DNA of 15,773 nucleotides from Candidatus Pacearchaeota archaeon (GTDB lineage: Archaea; Nanobdellota; Nanobdellia; Pacearchaeales; GW2011-AR1), in the NCBI GenBank assembly GCA_016181905.1, contig JACOYM010000036.1, positions 1-15,773 on the forward strand, given 5' to 3'. The notes beneath the pieces were generated by a model. The model saw nothing but the letters and a program-made list of their open reading frames with translations, made no database searches and had not been told where the DNA came from. Numbering within the stretch: position 1 is the stretch's first letter; the number at the start of each line of letters is the position of its first letter. This document shows positions 1 to 6,398 of this stretch, in pieces. The position numbers and the translations under genes are program-made.

Positions 1-1
1 C

Positions 2-319
2 AGTTCGCCAAAGATGAAAGTCCTGGACTTTTTGCTTACTCATCAGGCGTTTGACTACTCAATGACAGAGATGGCACAAAAGACAAATGTCAGTTACCCT
101 GTTGTTGTAAACATAATAGAGGATTTTTTAAAGAACAAGATTGTCTTAGAGACAAGGAAAATCGGCAAGGCAAGGCTCTTTAAGCTTAATAGTGGGAGTG
201 AATTAGCCAGGCAGTTATTAAGATTGCAATGGAACATGGCAAAAGTCCATGCTGTCTTGACACCTTCTGTGTATGAGGCTATGCCCGAGGGCGACAATCA
301 TCCGGAGATTTCTGCATAA
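2..319 (+). CDS. winged-helix DNA-binding protein, 5' end cut by window
   Basis: This is a probable transcriptional regulator of the short archaeal winged-helix (MarR/ArsR-like) type. The helix-turn-helix is visible as SMTEMAQKTNVSYPVVVNII, followed by a wing (VLETRKIGKARLFKLN) and a C-terminal helix. The first ATG in frame is at 14, but the frame stays open to the window edge and reads SSPKMKVLDFLL. Archaeal relatives usually have a few residues before a similar SPK-KVLDFLL stretch, so the true start probably lies upstream and the gene is partial here. It converges with the archaeosortase gene, with 6 nt between the stops. No cofactor or target can be read from the sequence. Family assignment is by motif pattern only. 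Confidence 0.7.
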   Translation, partial: SSPKMKVLDFLLTHQAFDYSMTEMAQKTNVSYPVVVNIIEDFLKNKIVLETRKIGKARLFKLNSGSELARQLLRLQWNMAKVHAVLTPSVYEAMPEGDNHPEISA

Positions 320-325
320 AAATAA

Positions 326-865
326 TTATCTCTTTCTCTTAGCATATCTCCAAACAAATCTTATGTCAGAATACCCCGGAATCTCCTTAATCCTAAAAAG
401 CCTGGCAGACAAGAACCAGATACCAACGACAAACAGCGTGCTTAGGGTATTCCAGAACAGGCTGTGGACAATATTAAAGTAGGCAAAATTGTTTATATAA
501 AGAACAGACAGGATAATTATTCTTAATATGTTCAGAAAAAGAAAGGCAAAGAATGTGAATAATACTGAGAAAATCCTTGTTCTTGCTTTTATACTCCTTG
601 CTGCGAGGTTCAGCGCAAACAAGAGAAAATAGGCAAAGCCCGCTATGCAGGCATCAACAAGCTCAATTGATATCTTTTCACTGCTTAAAGCTATGGATAT
701 TATATTTCCTGACAACGAAACATTGTAAAACATGCTGAGAAGCCAGAAAACAGGGTAAATTGTTAAAGGAGTGAATAGGAGATAAAAAATGCCAAGGCTG
801 TTTATTGAAGAGGCAAGAACCAGGGCATATCTAACCACAATATCTAAAAACTCTCTTGTTCTCAT
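326..865 (-). CDS. archaeosortase/exosortase-family membrane transpeptidase
   Basis: This is a polytopic membrane protein of 179 residues with about five to six hydrophobic segments. It has the three residues expected of the exosortase/archaeosortase family: C73 in DACIAGFAY, R115 in LNILRII and H134 in IVHSLFW. Members of that family cut C-terminal sorting signals of exported proteins and are thought to transfer them to a membrane anchor. This protein is shorter than the haloarchaeal ArtA type and near the minimal core. The basic tail (WRYAKRKR) should be cytoplasmic. The gene is divergent from a PAP2 phosphatase across a 48-nt gap and lies 1.1 kb from an S-layer-like gene. The start at 865 fits a TATA box about 25 nt upstream. 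The family call is good. The substrate is unknown, and no PGF-type sorting tail is visible in the window. Confidence 0.78.
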   Translation of the reverse strand: MRTREFLDIVVRYALVLASSINSLGIFYLLFTPLTIYPVFWLLSMFYNVSLSGNIISIALSSEKISIELVDACIAGFAYFLLFALNLAARSIKARTRIFSVLFTFFAFLFLNILRIIILSVLYINNFAYFNIVHSLFWNTLSTLFVVGIWFLSARLFRIKEIPGYSDIRFVWRYAKRKR

Positions 866-883
866 TTCTTTTGAAAGGGAAAG

Positions 884-896
884 TTATTTAAATATT
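884..896. promoter_or_regulatory. shared TATA box region, archaeosortase / PAP2
   Basis: The 48-nt gap between two divergent genes contains TTATTTAAATATT, which includes the perfect palindrome TATTTAAATA. It lies about 25 nt from the archaeosortase ATG (865) and about 24 nt from the PAP2 ATG (914). It could therefore serve as the TATA element in both directions, giving leaderless or nearly leaderless mRNAs. A second AT-rich stretch (TTTATAAT, 902-909) is too close to 914 to be the main TATA box. Confidence 0.55.
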
Positions 897-913
897 TTAA
901 GTTTTATAATTTA

Positions 914-1576
914 ATGAAAAATGAGGCAGGAAATATGAAAAAGACAGGGGGCAAGGTTATTTTTGCAGTTTCAATAATAGCGCTGGTCTTATCATTTATA
1001 TTTGACAGGAATATATCCTTGTTTATAGCAGGCAATAGAAATGCGCTGCTTACAGATATCTTTCTTGGCTTGACATTTGCCAGCCAGACAATAATTGTTT
1101 TTTTCTTTCTAACATCATTATTTTTATGGCAAGAGCACAAGAAAAGGTGGATTTTGCCTTTATGGATTACGCTTTTTTCGAGCGTTGCAGCAAGCTTTAT
1201 TTTAAAGGTGATTGCAAGAAGAGCCAGGCCTTTTGATGTAGGAATAGGCGCTGTTCCGCTTGCATTAGAATCATCGTTTTCTGCATGGAATTCATCATTC
1301 CCGTCATTTCAGGCAATGCTTGCCTTCTCTGCGCTGCCAATACTTGACAGGGAATTCCCAAAATTCAAATATGTATGGATTGCAATCGCAGGCCTTATCG
1401 CCTTTTCAAGGGTTTATCTTGGAGTGCATTTCCTAAGCGATGTCATAGCAGGAGCAATAATAGGATATTTTATAGGGCTTATATTCCTGAGATTAGAGCA
1501 AAAAAAAGAATTTGGAAGAAAGATTTATTATAGGATTTTCAGAAGCACGCTGGCAAGATTTAATTTGTTCAGGTAA
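914..1576 (+). CDS. PAP2 superfamily membrane phosphatase
   Basis: This is a 220-residue membrane protein of the phosphatidate-phosphatase type 2 family, which removes phosphate from lipid phosphates such as prenyl or phosphatidyl phosphates. Motif 1, KxxxxxxRP, is K98 to R105-P106. Motif 3, SRxxxxxHxxxD, is S165-R166, H172 and D176, and it includes the nucleophilic histidine. Motif 2, normally PSGH, reads PSFQ (130-133), so the usual general-acid histidine is a glutamine. About five to six membrane segments and a basic tail are visible. The start at 914 is taken from TATA spacing; an in-frame ATG at 935 is the alternative. The 3' end overlaps the convergent gene by 8 nt. Its place next to an archaeosortase suggests a role in lipid-carrier or lipid-anchor metabolism, which is inference. 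Confidence 0.8.
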   Translation: MKNEAGNMKKTGGKVIFAVSIIALVLSFIFDRNISLFIAGNRNALLTDIFLGLTFASQTIIVFFFLTSLFLWQEHKKRWILPLWITLFSSVAASFILKVIARRARPFDVGIGAVPLALESSFSAWNSSFPSFQAMLAFSALPILDREFPKFKYVWIAIAGLIAFSRVYLGVHFLSDVIAGAIIGYFIGLIFLRLEQKKEFGRKIYYRIFRSTLARFNLFR

Positions 1577-1931
1577 AAGAATAGTTCTTGGCATTGTGAA
1601 CTGCACGACTGCGATACATGTTTTTCTCTCCGTATAATGACTTAAATGTATTTATTAATATTTCATTGCCAAAACCTTTAAAAAACCCAATATCTGTTGT
1701 TCTTGTGCCAGCAGCAAGATTAATATCATTTTTAATCCAGCAAGTTTCTACTATGTACATGCTAGCACGTTGAAGGTCATAATAATCAGTTGATTCTAAT
1801 TTATGACCGCCTAACCTGACACAGATTTTATCCAAAGGAGAAATTAAGTCTATTAGCCGTTGTTCGTTTCCATCTTGAGCAGGCCTTCCTATGCTATCCT
1901 TAAATCTTATAAAATGATAAATCTTTTTCAT
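1569..1931 (-). CDS. hypothetical protein downstream of S-layer gene
   Basis: This gene encodes a soluble protein of 120 residues that I do not recognise. It begins MKKIYHFIRFKDSIGR and ends NMYRSRAVHNAKNYSFT. It has two cysteines, no signal peptide and no membrane helix, with mixed alpha/beta character. I prefer the ATG at 1931 because an SD-like GGGTGG lies about 8 nt before it; a GTG at 1943 would add four residues. It starts 34 nt after the S-layer stop on the same strand, so it may be read through from that gene. Its last 8 nt overlap the end of the convergent PAP2 gene, which is unusual for a decaying ORF and slightly favours a real gene. Coding status is likely but not certain. Confidence 0.55.
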   Translation of the reverse strand: MKKIYHFIRFKDSIGRPAQDGNEQRLIDLISPLDKICVRLGGHKLESTDYYDLQRASMYIVETCWIKNDINLAAGTRTTDIGFFKGFGNEILINTFKSLYGEKNMYRSRAVHNAKNYSFT

Positions 1932-1965
1932 GTCAAAAACCACCCTTTTGCTATATTAATTTTGC

Positions 1966-3939
1966 TTACTCAAGCACATTAACTCTTGGCTTAGAAAGCT
2001 TAACTGCAACAAGTATTATTCCTGCAATTAAAACTACATTTACCAGCACTAAAACCAGCATTACCCAGTTGTTCTTGATATTGCTTGCAAACGCAGAAAC
2101 CATGCCGGTGAGTGTTGATTTCTTTATTGTAACTGCCAGGGACTGCTCTTTGAATTGTGAGTCATAGCCTATCTTTACCTTAAAGATTTTCTCCCCAGAA
2201 GCATCTCCTTTTATGTCAAAATAAAGGTAAGCATCCTTGCTTTCTCCTTTTTTAAGCGTTAGTGATGAAGGCTCAACCTTCTCAAGGCTTGCCCAGTCCT
2301 GATAATCAGACGCGCTTAATGTATATGTTGTCTCTGCATCTTTAGGGTTTGTCAGGGCAACCTTCAGCTTCATTTTTCCGCCTGAGATTATGTTTTCTGA
2401 GCCATCTGCCAATGAGGCTGATATTGAAACATCATTTTCAGAAGAGGTGATACAGCTTCCAGACACCTTCAATAATGTTGTAAATGTACTTGAAGCATCA
2501 TAGTTATCGTCATATTCGTCATAGTCATAATATGACTTGAGATTAAGTGTGTAGTCTTTCTGTGTTGCATTTTTAGGAACAATTATGCTGAAACTAAGTG
2601 ATTTTGATTCAAGCTCGTCAAGGACAAATGAATCTGAATTCTGATTAATTCCAAGCTCCTTGTTTAAAAGATTCACATAAACCTTATCCTCATCCCTCTT
2701 TCCGATGTTATATGCCTTTGCTGTAATCTCTACGGTTTCCCCGCAGCTTACAGATGATGGGGCATTAATATTCTGTATTGTAACATCCCTTGATTCCTTC
2801 TCTATGCTTGCTAATTTATAGAATGATGAATCAAACCTGTCTGAGCACTGGTTTTTCTCGTCATCATCATAAAATGCCCTTGCATAAAGCCTGTAATCTA
2901 TGTCCTTTATGTCTGTAGGAACCTCTATTGTAAATTCTAATGCCTTTGATTTTCCATCTGCAATCAATACTGTTTTCTCATTATCGTCCAAATCAAGAAA
3001 TTCATTATCCTGCGGGTCGTATAACCCTATCTCTACGGTTATGTCCTCATCATCATCTCCATTATTTCTTACATTAACCTCCACATCTACTTTGTCAAGA
3101 GGCTTCCATTCCCAGTCATTATCAGAACTCGTGTCTTTTATGCTCAATATCTCGGCATCTGTCCCATTTTTTCCATACCTGCAATAATCGCTTATTACTT
3201 TTAATGCGGCTGTTGCGCTTGTTCCTGAAGATGAGTTGGCTGTTATTACAGTTGAATAATCATTTACATGCATATTTGAAGGGACAACAGATGTTATGTT
3301 TATTGCTCTAGAGGCGCTTTTCGCTAAATCGAAATTATTTGGAGAAAAGCTTAATGTAGCCTGCCTTCCTGCAGAATCCTTTATGCTTGACGCGCCATAG
3401 CTAATATTAATATTTGTCAGGTCAACATTTCCTGTATTTGTTATTGTAAATGAGGAAATGTTTTGCGCCTTATTTACCTCTGCAGGCGCGCTCAATGAGA
3501 GGGCTGATGTTGAGTTGACTGTCAGGCTAATTGATAATTGAGCAGTTAGAGAAGTGCCGTTTGTTCCAGAGGCAGTTATAGTTCCTGCATAAGTTCCAGG
3601 CTGCTGGTACTGGGGAACAGCAATGTATGCTGTCAGCAATGATGATGTAGAATTATATTGTATTAAAGAAACATTTGCAGGAAGTGTTATGTTTCCAGAG
3701 CTTATTGTGTAAGTGCCTGTTGTAAGCGAAGTAGCAGAAAAGCTGATGTTTGTTATATTCTGATTAGCAAGCGTATTGTTCAGGAAAAATGACAGGGCAT
3801 TTGCTGTTGTGCCATGATTCAAAGTTAAAGATGCAGAGGATTGGTTAAACACAAGCTCATTGGCTGCGCTTGCTAATGACAAAGCCATGCTGAATAATAC
3901 CATCGCTGCCAGAACAAAACACAAATTTTTGTAATTCAT
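1966..3939 (-). CDS. putative S-layer / secreted cell-surface glycoprotein
   Basis: This is a 657-residue exported protein. The signal peptide is residues 1-26, a hydrophobic core ending SLASAA. The N-terminal half (about 27-250) is Ser/Thr/Asn-rich with many N-x-S/T sequons, as in archaeal S-layer glycoproteins. The middle (about 265-500) consists of acidic beta-sandwich repeats of CARDB/NEW3 style, with phrases such as NNGDDDEDITVEIG and YNIGKRDEDKVYVN. Four cysteines in this part could form disulfides. A last Ig-like domain (about 505-610) is followed by LTGMVSAF, a membrane helix (about 624-647) and the short tail KLSKPRVNVLE. Type I anchoring in the cell membrane is expected. The tail resembles a sorting signal only in having a helix plus basic residues; no PGF or PEF motif is seen. 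S-layer status is inferred from architecture. Confidence 0.75.
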   Translation of the reverse strand: MNYKNLCFVLAAMVLFSMALSLASAANELVFNQSSASLTLNHGTTANALSFFLNNTLANQNITNISFSATSLTTGTYTISSGNITLPANVSLIQYNSTSSLLTAYIAVPQYQQPGTYAGTITASGTNGTSLTAQLSISLTVNSTSALSLSAPAEVNKAQNISSFTITNTGNVDLTNINISYGASSIKDSAGRQATLSFSPNNFDLAKSASRAINITSVVPSNMHVNDYSTVITANSSSGTSATAALKVISDYCRYGKNGTDAEILSIKDTSSDNDWEWKPLDKVDVEVNVRNNGDDDEDITVEIGLYDPQDNEFLDLDDNEKTVLIADGKSKALEFTIEVPTDIKDIDYRLYARAFYDDDEKNQCSDRFDSSFYKLASIEKESRDVTIQNINAPSSVSCGETVEITAKAYNIGKRDEDKVYVNLLNKELGINQNSDSFVLDELESKSLSFSIIVPKNATQKDYTLNLKSYYDYDEYDDNYDASSTFTTLLKVSGSCITSSENDVSISASLADGSENIISGGKMKLKVALTNPKDAETTYTLSASDYQDWASLEKVEPSSLTLKKGESKDAYLYFDIKGDASGEKIFKVKIGYDSQFKEQSLAVTIKKSTLTGMVSAFASNIKNNWVMLVLVLVNVVLIAGIILVAVKLSKPRVNVLE

Positions 3940-3951
3940 CTTAGTTTTCTT

Positions 3952-3988
3952 GTTACGATTTTGTAGTTACGATGGTTTATAAATATTT
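3952..3988 (-). promoter_or_regulatory. S-layer gene promoter with direct repeats
   Basis: The TATA box is TTTATAAATATTT at 3976-3988, about 43 nt from the ATG at 3939, which implies a short leader of roughly 15-20 nt. Between the TATA box and the start lie two exact copies of GTTACGAT (3952-3959 and 3966-3973), 14 nt apart start to start. These could be a regulator site over the transcription start. Confidence 0.5.
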
Positions 3989-3992
3989 CTAT

Positions 3993-4016
3993 TCTGCAAA
4001 GCATATAATTTGCAGA
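3993..4016. repeat. 8-bp inverted repeat between dph2 and S-layer gene
   Basis: TCTGCAAA (3993-4000) and TTTGCAGA (4009-4016) are perfect inverted repeats around an 8-nt loop. They lie just upstream of the S-layer TATA box and downstream of dph2. A dph2 transcription-end hairpin or an operator for the S-layer gene are both possible. No long T tract follows it. Confidence 0.45.
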
Positions 4017-4035
4017 TAAATCAGGCATTCAGGAT

Positions 4036-4075
4036 ATTGTCAAGAACCACCTGTCAAAGACTTGTGGAATTCTGA
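4036..4075. repeat. short (40-bp) copy of folded repeat element
   Basis: This is an exact match to the 122-bp element at 4787-4908 with 82 bp missing. The first 17 bases equal 4787-4803, and from there the sequence GTCAAAGAC plus 14 further bases equals 4886-4908. The join falls at the 9-bp direct repeat GTCAAAGAC, present twice in the long copy, as expected for a slippage or recombination deletion. The element supplies the stop codon and last residues (QNSTSL) of dph2. Confidence 0.85.
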
Positions 4076-4734
4076 AGTTTCAAATCTGTGTAATTGAGAA
4101 CATTCTTGCTATCATCGTAGACGGCAATGCCTGGGCAGGCTGTGTTAACCCAGAAATCAATATTAAAATTCTCAAGCTCTCTTGTGCTTATAGTGCCTGA
4201 TATAAACAGGAAAGGCTTTTTTCCAAGCTTCTCAATTCTTTTTTTCAGGCTCAATGCAACTGCAAGATTATTCTGCCCTGCTTTTGATGATGTTATAATG
4301 CCAACACTCTCTGCAGAGAAGAACTTTGACAATGCAACCTTTTTATTCAAAAGAAGCCTGTCAATATCCTGCCTGTTCAACCTGATTATCCCTGCGTTTT
4401 CATAGACATATAAGTTTTTTCCCTGAACAGCCAGCTGTAATGCGTGAAATCTTCCTGAGCCAATCAGGAGAACATTCTTTTCCTTTGTTTTTAAGGCACT
4501 GCACCCAACAACCTGCATAATCTCATAAACCTTTTTGCCATTTTTCTCAAAAAACAGCTTAAGCCTCTCGGCTATATATTTATATTGTATTGTGTAAGCG
4601 ATTGAAAAGCTCTTGGGCAGGGTTTCCAGCGCATCAGCTGCATTGCCAGTAAACATCCTGAGCTCGCTGTCAAAAAAGCTGCCCTTTTTTCTTGCTTCTA
4701 TAAACAAAACATTTGTATTTGCTGGTTTTTTCAT
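4054..4734 (-). CDS. dph2: Dph2-like diphthamide synthesis protein lacking domain 1
   Basis: Archaeal Dph2 is a radical-type enzyme whose [4Fe-4S] cluster transfers an aminocarboxypropyl group from SAM to a histidine of elongation factor 2, the first step of diphthamide synthesis. This protein of 226 residues matches domains 2 and 3: C78 in MQVVGCSA, the signature IGSGRFH (91-97), and C200 in VNTACPGIAVYDD. Family members are about 340 residues and bring one cysteine from each of three domains to the cluster. Domain 1 and its cysteine are absent here. The start is supported by a TATA box 24 nt upstream (4754-4763), and no remnant of domain 1 precedes it. The last six codons lie in a repeat element. 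It may work with a separate domain-1 protein, have another role, or be decaying. Confidence 0.75.
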   Translation of the reverse strand: MKKPANTNVLFIEARKKGSFFDSELRMFTGNAADALETLPKSFSIAYTIQYKYIAERLKLFFEKNGKKVYEIMQVVGCSALKTKEKNVLLIGSGRFHALQLAVQGKNLYVYENAGIIRLNRQDIDRLLLNKKVALSKFFSAESVGIITSSKAGQNNLAVALSLKKRIEKLGKKPFLFISGTISTRELENFNIDFWVNTACPGIAVYDDSKNVLNYTDLKLQNSTSL

Positions 4735-4753
4735 GCCCTGATAAAATTCATTG

Positions 4754-4763
4754 ATTTTATAAG
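4754..4763 (-). promoter_or_regulatory. TATA box of dph2
   Basis: On the minus strand this reads CTTATAAAAT, centred about 24 nt before the ATG at 4734. The spacing fits leaderless transcription and supports the short N terminus of Dph2 as the transcribed form. Confidence 0.6.
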
Positions 4764-4786
4764 CTTATTCCCCCGGCGAAAACAGC

Positions 4787-4908
4787 ATTGTCAAGAACCA
4801 CCTGTCAAAGACAGGTGGCATGAATTTGCCACACTTCGTGTGGTTCTTGAGCATGCTCAGAATTCCACGATTATTCAAACCCCAAGTCAAAGACTTGTGG
4901 AATTCTGA
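4787..4908. repeat. 122-bp multi-hairpin repeat element (long copy)
   Basis: This is a non-coding element made of two foldback modules. In module 1 (4791-4850), the outer stem TCAAGAA/TTCTTGA (4791-4797 with 4844-4850) encloses a 9-bp hairpin (4798-4818, loop AAA) and a 6-bp hairpin (4829-4843), forming a three-way junction. Module 2 (4857-4908) is a 12-bp stem, TCAGAATTCCAC with GTGGAATTCTGA, enclosing a smaller CAAGTC/GACTTG hairpin with loop AAA. The palindrome GAGCATGCTC (4849-4858) links the modules. Both AAA loops sit in the sequence GTCAAAGAC. A 40-bp deletion derivative lies at 4036-4075, so dph2 is flanked by direct copies. No ORF or transposase is present. It could be a MITE-like or REP-like element, or a structured RNA. 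Confidence 0.85.
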
Positions 4909-4921
4909 CATTTAAAAGAAA

Positions 4922-5338
4922 TTACTTTAACCAGCCCGTTTTACTCTTCCTTAATTTATAAATTGAAAAACCTATAAAAAACAAGAATATTAGTGATACA
5001 AGCATAAGCCTTATACTTTCTGTTTCTTTGGTAGGCACACCCATTATATGGGCTAAAATAAAATATAATGTATACACTATTGGTATTGCCAGCGTATCTC
5101 TTTTTGTCTTATCAATAAATATCTCAATAATCATCAGCAGGTTAAGTATTAAATAACCCCAGAAAAGAAACGTTAAATTCGCCATTATAATAATGTATAT
5201 ATTAGAAATAATTGGATTTGTATAATTCTCTAGTCTTAAAACAAGGTGTGCAGCATAAATTTCTAAAAGAATAATAACAGATGCAACTAAATGGAATACC
5301 CAGTGAATTTTAGGAATTTCTTTTAAATTTTTAACCAT
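4922..5338 (-). CDS. four-helix membrane protein of unknown function
   Basis: This is a 138-residue protein with four predicted membrane helices: around HLVASVIILLEIYAAHLVL, IYIIIMANLTFLFWGYLIL, IPIVYTLYFILAHIMGV and LMLVSLIFLFFIGFSIYKL. The C terminus is basic (RKSKTGWLK), suggesting that both ends are cytoplasmic. I recognise no family. I take the ATG at 5338 as the start; a TTG two codons upstream is possible. TATA-like TTTTTTAAAG (5361-5370) lies about 27 nt before it. It follows the HtrA-like protease on the same strand, separated by a hairpin. Both genes look more AT-rich than the housekeeping genes around them. Confidence 0.65.
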   Translation of the reverse strand: MVKNLKEIPKIHWVFHLVASVIILLEIYAAHLVLRLENYTNPIISNIYIIIMANLTFLFWGYLILNLLMIIEIFIDKTKRDTLAIPIVYTLYFILAHIMGVPTKETESIRLMLVSLIFLFFIGFSIYKLRKSKTGWLK

Positions 5339-5391
5339 ATTCAACTAAAGTTTATAAGTCTTTAAAAAACTTACTATATATCCCATTTAGG

Positions 5392-5422
5392 ATGGAAATA
5401 TAACCAAATGTTATATTTCCAT
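5392..5422. terminator. perfect 13-bp inverted repeat, htrA / membrane-protein gap
   Basis: ATGGAAATATAAC (5392-5404) and GTTATATTTCCAT (5410-5422) form a perfect stem with a 5-nt loop. It lies 25 nt past the stop of the HtrA-like gene and before the promoter of the next gene. On the minus strand a TTTTTT run follows some 25 nt later. Termination of the protease transcript is the simplest reading; an operator for the downstream gene is the alternative. Confidence 0.5.
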
Positions 5423-5446
5423 GATGTTATATTCAATTTTGGGTTT

Positions 5447-6361
5447 TTAACGAGTTGCTTCTAGAAGTTCTTTCCCGTACTGTATTGAATTAGAATATCC
5501 TATACCCACAGAGGAACCCTTGCTAAATAAATCGACAATCAGCTGTCTATTTAAAGCAACAGTTTGAGTTAACTCATTAAAGTCCACTCCTCCCATTGTT
5601 AGAGTTACTCCTGGAAACATAACTAAATTTGGAAGAATTAAATTCTGAGGAATAACATTATATTTTGCATTTATTATACCCACCACTTCTCCAGTATCCG
5701 CAGAGAATAAGGGACCCCCACTATTTCCTTTATTTACAAAGGCGTTGACAATAAATAGATTTATTGTTTCTCCATCTTCCTTAAGTTTTGTATTTGCTTT
5801 TGCAGAAATTATTCCTTTATGAGTAAGAGGCAAATTAAAACTTAGCGGAAAACCAATGAAGCCAATATCCATTCCTGATTTAAATTTCTCATAATCTCCC
5901 AATTCTAAAAACGGAAGATTATCTAAATTGATTTTTATTAGAGCAGTATCCGCATCTTCATTACTGGATACTAATTCCGCTTCATGAAATTCAAATTTAT
6001 TGTTCCTAATAACTCTTACAACTATTTTATTCTTTGCTTTATTCACTACATGATTTGCTGTTAATATATATCCGTTCTCAGAAACTATAAACCCTGTCCC
6101 TTTAGAATTTGGTTTATTGCCTATAGTAACATATTCACCATTAACCAAATCTACTTCTGAGAGATCTACTTCTACCAATATTAAAACAATTGAAGGAAGT
6201 ATCTTTTCAACATTTTCTGCAAAATTATTTGTCATGACAATTCTTTCCTCCTTTATTAAATCAAGATTGTTAATCTTGTTATTTAAGTATAGAAAAGAAG
6301 CTATTATTAAAAATATTACTATAATAAACGGAACGAACTTCTTAACTTTATTTTTCTCCAT
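5447..6361 (-). CDS. membrane-anchored HtrA/DegP-like serine protease
   Basis: This is a trypsin-fold (S1C) protease of 304 residues. A single N-terminal helix (about 9-26) anchors it, with the protease domain (about 50-240) outside the membrane. The catalytic triad is complete: H104 in ILTANHVV, D138 in NEDADTALIKI and S214 in KGNSGGPLF. Bacterial DegP and DegS carry a C-terminal PDZ domain, but here only about 65 residues follow the protease domain and no PDZ pattern is visible. The expected role is quality control or processing of exported proteins. The start at 6361 fits a TATA box about 30 nt upstream. The gene seems more AT-rich than its housekeeping neighbours and sits between two non-coding structured stretches, which could mean acquisition by transfer. 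The family is certain; the substrate is unknown. Confidence 0.88.
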   Translation of the reverse strand: MEKNKVKKFVPFIIVIFLIIASFLYLNNKINNLDLIKEERIVMTNNFAENVEKILPSIVLILVEVDLSEVDLVNGEYVTIGNKPNSKGTGFIVSENGYILTANHVVNKAKNKIVVRVIRNNKFEFHEAELVSSNEDADTALIKINLDNLPFLELGDYEKFKSGMDIGFIGFPLSFNLPLTHKGIISAKANTKLKEDGETINLFIVNAFVNKGNSGGPLFSADTGEVVGIINAKYNVIPQNLILPNLVMFPGVTLTMGGVDFNELTQTVALNRQLIVDLFSKGSSVGIGYSNSIQYGKELLEATR

Positions 6362-6388
6362 ATGATTTAAGGTAATTAACTATCCTAC

Positions 6389-6398
6389 TTAAATAATT
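6389..6398 (-). promoter_or_regulatory. TATA box of HtrA-like protease gene
   Basis: ATTATTTAAG on the minus strand, about 30 nt before the ATG at 6361, consistent with a leaderless mRNA. Confidence 0.5.

Noticed and set aside
4787..4908. CRISPR array
   Set aside because: There is only one long and one shortened copy, 0.75 kb apart, and no regular spacers.
5339..5344. TTG start for the 4-TM protein
   Set aside because: The ATG two codons later is the more usual start and suits the promoter spacing better.
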